This document shows positions 35,754-47,410 of a DNA stretch of 64,000 nucleotides, in pieces (position 1 is the stretch's first letter; each line of letters starts with the position of its first letter). A program made the translations under genes and the position numbers. A model generated the notes under the pieces. The model had not been told where the DNA came from, searched no databases, and saw only the letters and a list, made by a program, of their open reading frames with translations. Where the stretch lies: contig JAJJXM010000022.1 in the NCBI GenBank assembly GCA_024516155.1, forward strand, positions 62,001 through 126,000. The letters run 5' to 3'. The stretch comes from Pyronema omphalodes (lineage: Eukaryota > Ascomycota > Pezizomycetes > Pezizales > Pyronemataceae).

Positions 35754-36588
35754 ACGGCAACGAAAGTAGAGTGACACTTGATGAGAGCGAGTGTATCACT
35801 CTGTACATGGCGGCGTTGATAGCAGGAATATGATTGAGAATTTTAACAGCGAAGATAATCAGGCATTGGAAGGGGGGCATTGGGAGGTGCTTTTTAACTT
35901 GGGTAACACAATTGGTATCGGCATAGCGAGATCAGCTCCACAACACGGTCGTGTATACCAGGATTATCATGTTTACGAAGATAATTGGCCATATGCAGCA
36001 ACATGGCTCATAGAGCATAGTTGGAAATAAATACCGTAAATTCTCAAGTTTTGATTTTAACTGAAATTTCGCGTGACATATTGTGCACTCACGCTTGCTA
36101 ATTGGTCATTAACAATACATTGAGAAAAACATTACAAAGTTTGAGCCGTAATTGCATCCTCGGATCTCCCAGTCCTGGTCTTTGATTTGTTCGCGCGTAG
36201 GCGATTTCCAGGATTCTTGACCCTCAACCTTCGTCATCTTTATTGTGCCGCGACATTACTTTTAACCTCCCTATGCTTCGAGATGCTAGTTCACAAAATT
36301 AAAAGCGACTTTTTCTTTTTTTCAAAGCGATTCGTTATGTAAACTCTTTTGGAGCCGGTGCCTCGTCTCAAGGACCGCTATCTGAGCTTAGCATTTGATC
36401 CAGAGGGCCATTCCATTTCAGTCATGGAAAATCACTACATATATTCCAAGTAAAACTTTGATTGCCGATATGAGAGTGGAGGATCGAACATCCACCTGGT
36501 CGACACTCAACCCTGACTTTCTTCCACAACATCCTTTTACTCCTTTACACATCACCTCCCTCCTCACGGTCTGTGTCAACCAACAACA
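35754..36588. other. Intergenic
   Basis: 3' flank of the membrane-protein gene and 5' region of the next plus-strand gene. A T-rich patch (36305-36325) and no coding signal. Confidence 0.5.
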
Positions 36589-39422
36589 ATGGATACGCTT
36601 CCGCCTATTAGTCCGGAGATCCCTAAATCTCCTCGCCTTCAACCGTTGAATGAAGTGCTTCCAGACCATTCTCCACTGCAACTTCCGCAACAAGACCCAG
36701 TTGGTGCCGTAAGCCAAGGTTTCTCGGAACTTGCTGTTTCTCCAGCAACTGGACTCTCTGTCATGTTATCTACGGAAGCTACAGCTACTTCTTCGGAGTG
36801 TGCGAAGGATATCACAACACCGCTTCAAATGGAATCCGAGGCTGTCCATATTACACTACCCTCCGTCGATACCATACAGCAACCATCTTTTCAAGGATCC
36901 ACAAGACCGCAATCTACGACAACAACAAACAATATTCCACAGACCACGACGTCTTGGAATAATGACGAGTTGTTGTCACTGGATGGAAAGGTCTGTCCCA
37001 TGTATACAACTGTGGCTGACAAATTGGCAACCTTGATCAATGAAGAAAAGATGGATGGAGACTTGATAACCGGCCGTGATGCGTTGACAAAGACATCGTC
37101 GATTGAGCAGCACAACACGGATGCATCGATGTCTCAGGCCTATTATCCTACGGAGCTTACGGCGGAAGAGGGTATCCGTCGTGTTACAAAACTTGGGCTG
37201 GGGCAACATACACAGAGGATATTGAACAAACCCCAACAGCCACCTCAGTCTCAACCCGGTCCTCCTACACATCTATACCCTCAGGTCCAAATGAATGATA
37301 ATTCATCAGACACTGGGACGATGTCATCAGGATTAGCTTCATCCCGAGCTGACTCAATCGATGATGATGTTCTTATTGATCCATATCGAGCAGAGATATC
37401 TCAGGCGACACCGCATTATGGTAGTTCTTCATCTGGATCTAAGAGTCCAGTTAATGTGAAGTGTGAGCCTTCTTCAAACCAGGATTATCAGATGCTTGGT
37501 GTTCGCGATGAGGGAATACCTTTCAATCAAGACCATTTACACATGCCAAATAAAACACCTCCGTTACCTACTCAACAACATCAGTCGGCACCAAGATACG
37601 GTGGTTCTTTGTTCGTATCCAATGATGAAGTTGCTGTGAAGCATGAGCCATCTTCAGTTAAGGATTTCCAAATGACTGGTGTTCCGGATGAGGGTCTACC
37701 TTTTAACCAAGTCCGTATACATATGGAATCCAGCTCAACTTTACAGTCGAACCAAGCCACGCCATACGGTGGCTCCCTAATCTCATCTAACGACCCTATT
37801 CCTATGCAGTGTAAGCAATCTCGAGGCGAGGATTGTCAGATGACTAGTATTCCTGATGATGGCATACCGTTCAACCAAGAACGATTACGCATGCTGCAGA
37901 GGACTCCTTCGCCACCTTTTGAGCCACCCCCAGATCAAATACTCAAGAGGTCATCCACGAGTGAAAACGCCATACCTTTAGCGTTTAATCGTCTAACTGG
38001 CCAGGTGTTCTCCACTCCTAAAACACAGATCAAAATGGAGAATCAGGAAAGGCCATCCAATAATCAGCAGTCGGTTGATACTGGTTTTCATCGGGATCGA
38101 TTGCAGATGTTGGCATGGCCTTCATCGGAATCTGGCCCCAGCGGATCAGTATCTTCTCAATCTTCTCCAGTGAGAGTTCAAGGGACATTTCCTCATCCTC
38201 TCGGGCCGTCTACGCCTACCGCTGCATTAAACACCCTCCCACCGCCGGTAACGGACCACAAAAAGAAGCAACGGGGGAAAAAGCGCTCACCGAGACAAAT
38301 TCTTTTTGAAGATTGTCGAAGTCCTTCGGACGATCATGTTACCCGTCGGCTCTCTCTCTCTCAGGTTGGAAGCCAGAAGAGACAGAGAAGTGAAGACGGG
38401 GATGATCATTCGAGGTCGCCTTGCGTTTATCGTGATTTTGAGGAGGCAAGATCTCGCGGCCTCTTCCATGATCATGATGACGTCCCCCGACCAAGGATGA
38501 CAGGGGTGTCTCCCTTTGATAGTGAAGAATACCCCATAACAAAAGCTCCGGATCCCTACTTTTTTGATCCAGCTGATATTGATGGATTATTCAGAGAGGT
38601 CAAGCAGATGACGTCTAAGAAATCTTATTCGAACCCGCCACAACATGGATTACAGTCCAATACCGGCGTTCCTCAAACTCCTTCCTCTGGAGCCATGACT
38701 CGACCTAATACACCTTCTTCTCACAGGGATGAAAGATCGGGTGCTAAACAGTCTGCCTTTGGGTCTTTTGTTCCATCCCAGCCTAAAAAGCGCCGGCTTG
38801 AAAATTATGATGGAACACTCGCTCCTTTTCTTGACCTTGGGTACGATCCACAAGTAACCGCCATATCAACTATGTTGTTGGATGTTTACGCCTGGGTTGG
38901 GGAACAATATTTCCAAACTCTTCTTGTTGAGCTGGTAACCGAAATGTCGTTCGGTGCTGGTACCGGTGATCAAGTACGTGTGAGATTAAACTCTGTCATA
39001 ACTGTTATACCCAACTGACCCAAAGCCTGATATAGAAGAATTACATGAACTATATGCAAGGACGTCGTCCTATACAAGCATTTACTGACTGTTACCCTCG
39101 TCTCCTACGGATATGGAGCCATGTATCCATTTCCTCAGATAAAGTTGTCAAGCTACACATTGGTGCATACGTCGAGAGGTATCGCAATAGCATTGGTGTC
39201 TTGTGCGAGAAAAACGCGATTGAATTGAAGCGTTGGTTCAATTGTGTCATGGGCAAGGAATTTAAGGAGTTTTTAGAGAGGGAGAAGGTAATTAGGGACC
39301 AGGAGAGAGAAAAGGCCCGCGGAATGACGCCTTTGGGGAGAAGTCACAGACTTACACCACCTATGTGGCAGCGGGGTAATGGTGATACTAATATGGGTGG
39401 TGGTAGTGGTTGGCAGTGGTAG
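36589..39422 (+). CDS. Large disordered protein with internal repeats, unknown function
   Basis: Exons 36589-38973 and 39036-39422 (gtacgt donor, CTGAT branch, tatag acceptor, phase 0) give 923 residues. Most of the chain is Pro/Gln/Ser-rich. Between about residues 280 and 440 a unit occurs three times: D-[YF]-Q-M, then G-[VI]-x-D-[ED]-G-[ILV]-PFNQ, then a basic/histidine block ending in M; a weaker fourth version (GFHRDRLQML) lies near residue 505. Basic clusters KKKQRGKKRSPRQ and QPKKRRLENY look like nuclear localisation signals. The last ~170 residues are ordered and helical (FLDLGYDPQVTAISTMLLD through FNCVMGKEFKEFLEREK). A nuclear regulatory role is plausible but inferred from composition only. 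Confidence 0.75.
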
Positions 39423-40670
39423 TTGTATTGTGTCAACAAACGGATGAATGGTATTGGTATTGGTATTGGTACTCTTCAGAGTGGGCGCTGGCTTCTTGGT
39501 GACGGGGTCTTCTTGCATTGATTACTAATTATGATGAAGCCGGAGAAAGGCGAAAAATATTCTTTTACGTATGCTTATATTGCTGTCATCGTACGATATA
39601 TCTGTCTTTTTTTCTTTTTTCTTTTTCCTTTTCTTTGAGATGTGTATATTCATATAGCCATTTACTTGCTGTTTGTTACATGTAATTAAAAGTCTAGTAG
39701 TTGCTGCTGCATGGCATGAGATAAAACGGTCATCATTATTTGTACATAAACGAAAATGATGAATCTGTAATCCGACACTTTGGAACGCGTGGAACGTGGA
39801 AGTGCAGATACCGTAATATTTCATTGGATGCATTGGATTCATGGGATTTATTGGATTAATTGCGTTCATTGGATTAATTGCATAGTGATGTTTCTGGTGA
39901 TGTAGCTGGTGGTGTAGCTTTGCTTTGCATACGTTCTACTCTGCTTTACTGTTCTTTACCCTGTTTTGCTCTGCTCTGCTTTATGTTCACTTGGAAAGAG
40001 CTTGGATAACCATGTCACCTGAGGCGGAGATCTATGGTGGCGGCCACTTAGCTCGACTAGCGTGACAGGTGTATGAGGCCTCAAAAGAACACCCCAACAG
40101 CAACCACTATTTCTCCTCCACAAATAAAAAAGTGATTTATTTTATAGACATTTTGTTAAAGAGAGATATCTCCTGAGTATATTTATGTCAAAACATTATG
40201 CTTCAAGGTAGTTGTGGTGGAGAAATAGCGGGTAGAAAGGCCGATTTTTTTTTCCATGCGCCTAGAGCTGTATAGAGACTTGAACATTACCGGAAATAGT
40301 AATTCGAGTGCCAGTGCCACATAATGACTATGAATTATCCTAACCCTGGTTCTCAAATTTGCTAATCCTGATTATGGAACCATAGAACAGAGTATGGAAA
40401 GAGTGTCGTGTTTACAGTGCAGTTGGCAGACACGGAGGTGGAATTTTGAGGGCGGATGCATTGGAAAATGGTGCATGAGTGGTCACTCGGTATTAGTAAG
40501 CTAAAAAAATTCCAAGACGCTAGCTGAGCTAAGTGTCCGCCACCATATCATCTCTGTTCGATGTACTTGCTTACTATCGATCAATGCATAGGCATTTGTC
40601 TTCTCCACCTCCACATTCTTCCTCACGCCGACGTTTGGTTCAATGCTTTGCTTGATTTGCTTTCTCTGAT

Positions 40671-40745
40671 CTGCTCCTCTCTGCTCCTATCTGCTGCTCT
40701 CTGCTGCTCTCTGCTGCTCTCTGCTCGCTCTGCTCGCTCTGCTTT
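40671..40745. repeat. CTGCT / CTGCTGCTCT microsatellite
   Basis: Degenerate tandem units of CTGCTGCTCT and TGCTCGCTC. Confidence 0.8.
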
Positions 40746-40940
40746 CTTTGCACCCGCCAAAACTTCCTTATGCCAGCTCATCCAACCCTGTCCAACCCAA
40801 CTATCACCAATCACAGATGAAGCCAAGCCGACCGCTGAACGCTCAACAACGATGGTTCAAGTTTCAACCGTCTCCATCCGATAGGCTCTGTTCACCGATA
40901 TACAGACAGTCGTTTAGCATCATTGTCCACAGTAACAGAA

Positions 40941-41032
40941 CTACATACACAACATCATCGAAACCACTATCGAGAGCAGCTCAGCACTACATACACAACA
41001 TCATCGAAACCACTATCGACGGCAGCTCAGCA
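40941..41032. repeat. 46-bp tandem duplication
   Basis: Two direct copies starting CTACATACACAACATCATCG at 40941 and 40987; they differ at a few positions (CGAGAGCAGC against CGACGGCAGC). Confidence 0.9.
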
Positions 41033-41903
41033 CTACAGCACCACAGTTAACTCGGCGTGTGCCCAGCGCCCAGCCCAGCCTCCAAAATCAGTAAGATCGG
41101 CAAGATCGACAAGCCTGCATACGGCCCATGCAGTCTGCAGCCCATAAAGGCTCAAGCCCATGAAGGCTTAACCTGTGTCTCTCGCACCATAGCACCACAG
41201 CACCCGGCTAATCCGGAAATATCCAGATTCCACGCCATAACTGTGGGGGGTGCTGTGGTGCCATGGTGTCAGGGTTTGGACGGAATACGGAATGTGCCTT
41301 GCCCTGCTTGGGGCTCCCCGGGCTCCCCGGGCTCCCTGGGACGCGAGCGCACCAAGCAAGCTCGAGCTCGGTTAATACAGTCGATGTAACTCTAATTCCC
41401 CGCCGAAAATATCTGGACCGGAGAGGGAGAGCTGAATTCTCTGATCACGAATGAAAATAAAAAGAAATTTTACACATTTTAAATATTTCGATTTGCAATT
41501 GGCTGCTGATGATGATAAGGGAGAAATATCGGGAAAGGAATACTGGATTCTTTTTTTTTTTTTTACTAGGAAAGATTGGACGATATGGGATTCATACCGC
41601 TATGGTTACAGACAGACCCAGCAAGCGCCCACCGATGGATAATCCCCACCCCGCCCCACACCACCCACGGTGCCGCCAGTACATCTCTATGTATCTCTAT
41701 AGCTTCCCCGGTCCCCCACATCCAATATCCATCCATCCCATAGAAGATGCGCATACATATGCCTGTACATATACTTATGTACAGTGAGTAACACCAAAGC
41801 CATTTCTGCACCTTTACATATTCGTCTGTTCATCTATTCGTCTATATACGAATCCCAATCCCAGAAGAAAAAGGAAGGAAGACCCAGCCCAGGATCCAGG
41901 ACC

Positions 41904-41930
41904 CAGCAACAGCAACAGCAACAGCAACCA
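41904..41930. repeat. (CAGCAA)n microsatellite
   Basis: Four tandem CAGCAA/AACAGC units. Confidence 0.8.
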
Positions 41931-42326
41931 TCCATCCATCCCATACACTTTTTGTCTGCTGCTGCTGCTTTGTATTCCCATCCCATCTACCATCCCATCA
42001 CATCCCACAACAACACGACACAACACGATACGACACCGCACGTCGCAAATAACGAACGATTACGATTACGATTCATCAAGGAGAAGAATCTTTCGCGACG
42101 AATTTAGGAGCGGGGTATTCAGCCAATTTTATCGTTTATTGTATCGTCTATCGTCTATTCGTATCGTCTATCGTCCCGTCTCGTCTATCGTCCCGACCCG
42201 CCCGGCTTCAGGCGAATAAACGAGCAAGCGAAACGCTCAGAGCACCAAAGCCGATATCGCTACTACAACTATCAATTCGCCAGGCGCCAAGCAACGGCGA
42301 ACCAGTTGTGCTACTGCTACATACAG

Positions 42327-42361
42327 CTGCCTGTCTGCCTGTCTGCCTGTCTGCCTGTCTG
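42327..42361. repeat. (CTGTCTGC)n microsatellite
   Basis: Four tandem CTGC-CTGT units upstream of the methyltransferase gene. Confidence 0.85.
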
Positions 42362-42722
42362 TACCAAGCTACCTACCGTACCAAGCTACCGACCAGCAAG
42401 CAGTCCATCCATCCATCTATCAATCCATCTATCCATTTATCACGACACTACCACGGCGCTATCGCTGTAGTATACCCATCGTTCTGGGGACGGTATAATT
42501 CTGATTTCTGAAGTTTTGATTACTCTACGCGAGGAGGAGGAATTGATACTCGCAACGCGGTATATTCGGTGTTAGGAGGATTACATCATATTACAGTACA
42601 TTACATTACAGAATACCTCACGTCCACTCGCCATCCCCGACCCCCCGCTCCGCGAACGAAATAATACCCGAAAGGAACCCTCCCAGACGAACCCTCCCCC
42701 CTTCCCCCGTAACACAATCCAA

Positions 42723-44843
42723 ATGTCACACAACGACAACCCAAGCATCGACACGGAAACCGATAGTATCGACAGCATCTCCAACTTTTCCATAGAATCC
42801 ATGGCATCCATCGAAGCCGATAGTGATCTTGATGAGGTCAGCAGTCAGTATGATAGCTGTTATAGTAGTATAGGGTTTGTCTTGCCTATTTCCCTTACCC
42901 TATATCGAGACCTCTTGTGTTTATCCTTGATATTGGGGAATGGGGATGTTGACGTTGATGTTAATGGGGATGTTACTATGACCGGATACTGACGCTATGT
43001 GCAATAGTGATAATACTTGTACCCTCTACTCAGAAATCACAAATTATAAATGGGAAAATGGTAGAAGATATCATGCTTATGCCGAGGGATCTTATTGGGC
43101 TCCTAATGATGAGAAACAGAATACTCAGTTGGATATATTGTATGTTTCTGTTTGTCTTATCCTGCACTGTTCTATCCCTTGTCTTGCACCCACCACACCC
43201 CCCAATACTGATATTTGATACACTAATATTCAAATCCTATATATAGTCACCATGTTTTTACCCTAATGCTAGATGGAAAGTTATTCCTAGCACCGATTGA
43301 GGAGCCGACAAATGTTCTGGATTTGGGAACCGGTGTAAGTACCTCATCTCACTTATCCTACTTATACCTCTTATACCTCTTATACCCATTATACCTCTTA
43401 TACCCATTATACCCATTATATCCGTTATAACTTCTATATCTTCCTTGCCTTTTATATCTTCCATACCTCCGTCATCTCCATTATCTCACCTCTCGCCTCT
43501 TACCTTGCTATTAACCCAAAAAAAAGAAAAAAAAAGAAAAAGTAACTAACGGACTATTGATTTATTATATATTTAGACAGGTGCGCATTAAAATTTTCTA
43601 GAGTCTCAGCCTCAACGTCAAGATAGTGACTTAGTCCCGTACATTCCTGCATGATATTGATACCAATCCCATCAATCCCATCCCATCAATCCCATCAATC
43701 TCATTAACAAAATCAAAAACACCAAATATGCAAAAGATGCAAAACATTCCAAGATATAAAGATTCAGAAGGATTTTCCTAAACTGACAACCAGAAATATA
43801 GGTATCTGGGCAATTGAATTAGCAGATGCATTTCCCAATGCTACGGTTCTTGGAAATGATTTATCCCCGGTCCAACCTACTTGGTGAGTTCTTCCTTCTT
43901 TCTTCTCCTTATTGGAATTGGGTTTGGGCTAATGTTGGCTGTTTGTGGTTCGCAATTTGAAGGATTCCGAGTAATTGTAAGTATACCGCCGTCTTCTTCA
44001 ATCTATTTATTAATTCCGGCCTCTTCCCGCCCACCCCGGATATCTCCCCAATACTCCCCATCCCCACCCCCATTTACCAATCCCTAACACCCCCCAGGTT
44101 CCTTCGAAGTCGACGACTACCTCCGCCCATGGCTGTACCCTCCCGGGAGTTTCGACCTAATCCACGCGCGTGGCTGCTACGGTTCCGTCTCCGACTGGTC
44201 CCTCTTCACCACTGAAGCCTTTACGGCGCTTCAACCCGGGGGCTGGTTCGAATCCGTCGAAATCTCCTCTATCTTCCGCTCCGACTTTTATCCCGGAAAC
44301 ACCCTCCCTGATTCCTCCTTGGTGAAGCAATGGGGCCAACATGCCAACGAGGCGTGCGAGGTGACAGGAAGGCCTATGGATATTGCAGGCCATGTCGGTG
44401 GGTTTATGAAAAAGGCAGGGTTTGTTAATGTTGTGCAGAAGAGCTTTAAGATTCCACATGGACCGTGGCCGAAGGATGAAAAATTGAAGATGATTGGGAA
44501 GGTGAATTTGGTTAATGTACTGGAAGGCGCAGAGGGTTTTACACTCGCTCTGTTTACGAGACATTTGGGTTGGGATGTGGAGAGGACTAGGGAATTTTTG
44601 GAGCAGACGAAAAGGGAATTGCTGGATCATAAGAAGATGCTGTGGATGCATATGTAAGTGGGGTTTTTTGTTTTTTTTTTCTATCAGGGGCAGGAGATGC
44701 TGCACACAGAAGGCTAATATCTCAATAGGGTCGTAGCATACGGACAAAAACCGATCGATGCAGAATTACCAAGTGAAACTGAAAGTGCGTATGATTCGGC
44801 TTATGCTTCTAGTAGTAGGACTTTTAGGGGTATGGAGATTTAA
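42723..44843 (+). CDS. LaeA-like SAM-dependent methyltransferase, copy 1
   Basis: Member of the fungal LaeA/TAM-type methyltransferase group, whose best-known member regulates secondary metabolism. Its own substrate is unknown. The exon set 42723-42874, 43008-43139, 43247-43334, 43577-43580, 43802-43883, 43963-43976, 44098-44653, 44729-44843 totals 1143 nt, an exact multiple of 3, and encodes 380 residues. Every junction restores a family motif: NYKWENGRRYHAYAEG; HHVFTLMLDGKL; the SAM-binding motif I LDLGTGTGIWAI; DLSPVQPTWIPSNCSFEVDD; GPWPKDEKLK; VVAYGQKPID. Exons 4 (4 nt) and 6 (14 nt) are microexons. The N-terminus is Ser/Asp-rich. A 25-nt poly-G run begins 17 bp after the stop. The related copy 2 lies 3.7 kb downstream in the same orientation. 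Confidence 0.88.
43370..43431. repeat. TTATACCYMT repeat inside intron 3
   Basis: Six to seven degenerate 10-nt units (CTTATACCTC / CATTATACC) within the intron preceding the 4-nt microexon. Confidence 0.75.
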
Positions 44844-44860
44844 CGAGGTGGGGGCACCGC

Positions 44861-44885
44861 GGGGGGGGGGGGGGGGGGGGGGGGG
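44861..44885. repeat. Poly-G run (25 nt)
   Basis: Twenty-five consecutive G residues on the coding strand, immediately 3' of the copy 1 stop codon and so likely in its 3' UTR. Confidence 0.9.
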
Positions 44886-45185
44886 AATGAACAGAAGGCA
44901 GAAGGTAGAAGGTAGCACCTAGGGAGATGACGGATGACAGATGGGGGATGAGAGAGGAGTAATGAGGGAATACGCAGATATGAAGGGAAATAGTAATACT
45001 AGGGAATTAAGGAATTAAGGAATTATGGAATAGTAACACGGGAGTTATCAATGAATTTTATGAACGGTTTATGATTATGAGAATTATCAATTTTTGGCCT
45101 ATGAGATCGGGGAGGTGATGGCGTATGGAATGGGGGATTTGGCAGTGACGGGATTCGGTCGAGCGATGAGGGGATGTGTGTGTGT

Positions 45186-45205
45186 GGGGGGGGGGGGGGG
45201 GGGGG
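45186..45205. repeat. Poly-G run (20 nt)
   Basis: Twenty consecutive G residues following a TGTGTG stretch. Confidence 0.9.
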
Positions 45206-45926
45206 TTTCGGGGAGGTTTAGGGGAGGTGTAGGGGATGTTTGGGGGAATATAGGTGGGTAGGCAGGTTTGATTTGATTTTCTTGAACGTTCCCAACCTTA
45301 AGGTTATGACGTATGCTACAGTCCAAATACATTTTGAGGCTCCAGCTGTTACCTTAGAGTCTCGCTGGGATCCGCCCCAGAGCGTACTTCATTTCTTGGG
45401 CCTGTTGCCACCTCTCTTCTTCCTGCTGGTTTTCATTCTCGTCGTTACATTTGGAGCCTTGTTTTCTCTTTTCCCACCCGGCACTCTCAACTCGACACTT
45501 TCACCCCGTTATTCGTACCCTGCCTCTGCCCTCCTCTGCTCTCCTTTTCTCTCCCCTTCTCTCCTCACCTCTCTACTTCAATCCTCTCTTCTCCTCTCTT
45601 CTCTGCTCCATTACACTAGTCCCCATTCCTCTTCTCTACTCTTTATATCTCCACTCCGCCTCTCTCCCGGTTATTATTAAGACAAAATAAATATCATGTA
45701 TACGCTAATCTTTCTATACTTCACTAGTTCACTAGTTCACTTTTTCATCGCAAGAAGCAACCGTGCAGGAAAAAATGGAAATTACGTAATGATCAATATG
45801 TTTCTTTAGTCATACGATAGAAAAATGTTGATGGGCTACACCCCGTGCGCAGGCGTAAATTTTGTAAAGGATGCCGCTTCTGTTGGGTTAAGGTAGCGCT
45901 GCCGCCGCAGAGGGGAGGGTGGGGGA

Positions 45927-45945
45927 GGGGGGGGGGGGGGGGGGG
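45927..45945. repeat. Poly-G run (19 nt) in a G-rich block
   Basis: Nineteen consecutive G residues inside a longer purine-rich block (45911-45962) with GGGAGGG and GGGGGA groups, a strong candidate for G-quadruplex formation. Confidence 0.9.
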
Positions 45946-46027
45946 TGGGAGGGGGAGGGGGTTTTGTGCGGGTTTTGGGTACAGTTTCCTTGAGTTTATG
46001 AATTGGAATTGGAATTGAAATTGGAAT

Positions 46028-46082
46028 GATGAATAATGGATAATGAATAATGAATAATGAATAATGAATAATGAATAATGGA
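46028..46082. repeat. (AATAATG)n microsatellite
   Basis: About seven tandem 7-bp units, preceded by GGAATT repeats at 46002-46026. Confidence 0.85.
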
Positions 46083-47330
46083 TCAGAATAATGAATCCAA
46101 ACATCCAACCCGTCAAGACATTTTCAATTCAAGTTACCGAATAAAGAATTTATTTCCATCTCTATGTATACTATTCCATTATTATTCAACTTTACAGATC
46201 TGCGACCACCACCACAGGTCCACGGTTCACCATATTAATGTAGTGTATCAGTAAATTTATTATAGACGTTAATACCGACGAGAAAGCCTGGTTTATGAAA
46301 TCTCCCGTTATGGTCTTGTAATAGGATTTATGTTTTCTGAGTTTGACTGTTTGAGGATTATGTACGTACGTGCCATGATATGGAGTTGATGATGTCAGAA
46401 TCTCAGCGGAGCGCTGCGCGGCCTCACCTCACGACTGAAGCTATGGTTCGACACAGGATGCGGATAGAGATAAGCGAGGCGGTACTGGATATGTCGCGTA
46501 TATATATGATCAGCAGGTTCTTGTAATTATGAGGGTGTAGATTAAGTACATTACATATGTAATCATGATATATATCGAGATCACGAATTTCAAAACACAA
46601 GCGTCGAATGTGATGTAAGATCTAAAGACGCGCGGGACGGGAAAGAAAAATTAATAATACATACGCGGCAGCGTTAGATTAAGCGATGTGAGGGGTAGGT
46701 ATCGTGCATAACGTTCGGGCGTGAGGGTATACATTGAACAAATTTCGGCCCCGGGAGACGGCGTCGTTGATTCGGAATAATGTCACACGGATAATTGAAG
46801 AATAAATAAGAATAAATAAAGGATATGAAGGAAAAGGAAATAGGAATGAAGAAAAGAAAAATCTGTTTCTTGGGATCTGGAATCATTGACTCGCGGTCAT
46901 ATCTATGCATCGCGTTTCTTTTGTCATAGATTAAGGTAACTTTGTGTGTAGGCTGGAATTTGCACCTTGGTCCTCGGGGACGTCCTCCCTTGTTTTCTTT
47001 GAACACTTGGTACAAAAACGTATGAAATAGAGTGAAGAAAGTTGCATCCGGAGTTCAATTCCTTGGAATGGGTATGTATGCATCATACATTGTGTTTAGG
47101 GTACTGAGTGTGGAACTTGACAATGGTTCATGAACAAAAGCCGGAGTAGGTATAGATAATATAATTATAAAAGAGCTTTGGAGTGGCTTTGTTGGGAGTT
47201 TTCATTGTTTTTCGCATCTTAGAATTGGTTTATTTCTTGAGGTGGTTACAGAGACTGGAGAATATTGTGCGGGGTTTCGAAGCCTATCGGTTACTCAACT
47301 TATTCAACCAGTCAATTGCGTCAACCTCTT

Positions 47331-47394
47331 CATCACTATTACTATTACTATTACTGTCACTATTACTGTCACTATTACTATTACTATTACTTAT
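47331..47394. repeat. (ACTATT)n microsatellite in a probable 5' UTR
   Basis: About ten hexamer units, some reading ACTGTC, ending about 17 bp before the ATG of the small secreted protein gene. Confidence 0.85.
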
Positions 47395-47410
47395 TATTCC
47401 TCAAATCACC

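Larger units (their letters stand above)
39423..42722. other. Intergenic rich in simple repeats
   Basis: No credible gene in 3.3 kb. It holds a GGTATT hexamer run (39447-39470), CTGCT-type repeats, a 46-bp tandem duplication, a 9-bp CTCCCCGGG-type repeat near 41310-41336, CAGCAA, CTGTCTGC and TATCGTC repeats. The last ~600 bp are probably promoter and leader of the methyltransferase gene. Confidence 0.6.
44886..47410. other. Intergenic with poly-G and short repeats
   Basis: Two further poly-G runs, a pyrimidine-rich stretch (45400-45670) that opens artificial Leu/Ser-rich frames, a 7-bp microsatellite, and otherwise unremarkable sequence. No gene recognised. Confidence 0.55.

Noticed and set aside
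45240..45680. 146-codon frame with a hydrophobic stretch
   Set aside because: Encoded by a pyrimidine-rich low-complexity tract; Leu/Ser-rich chance frame.
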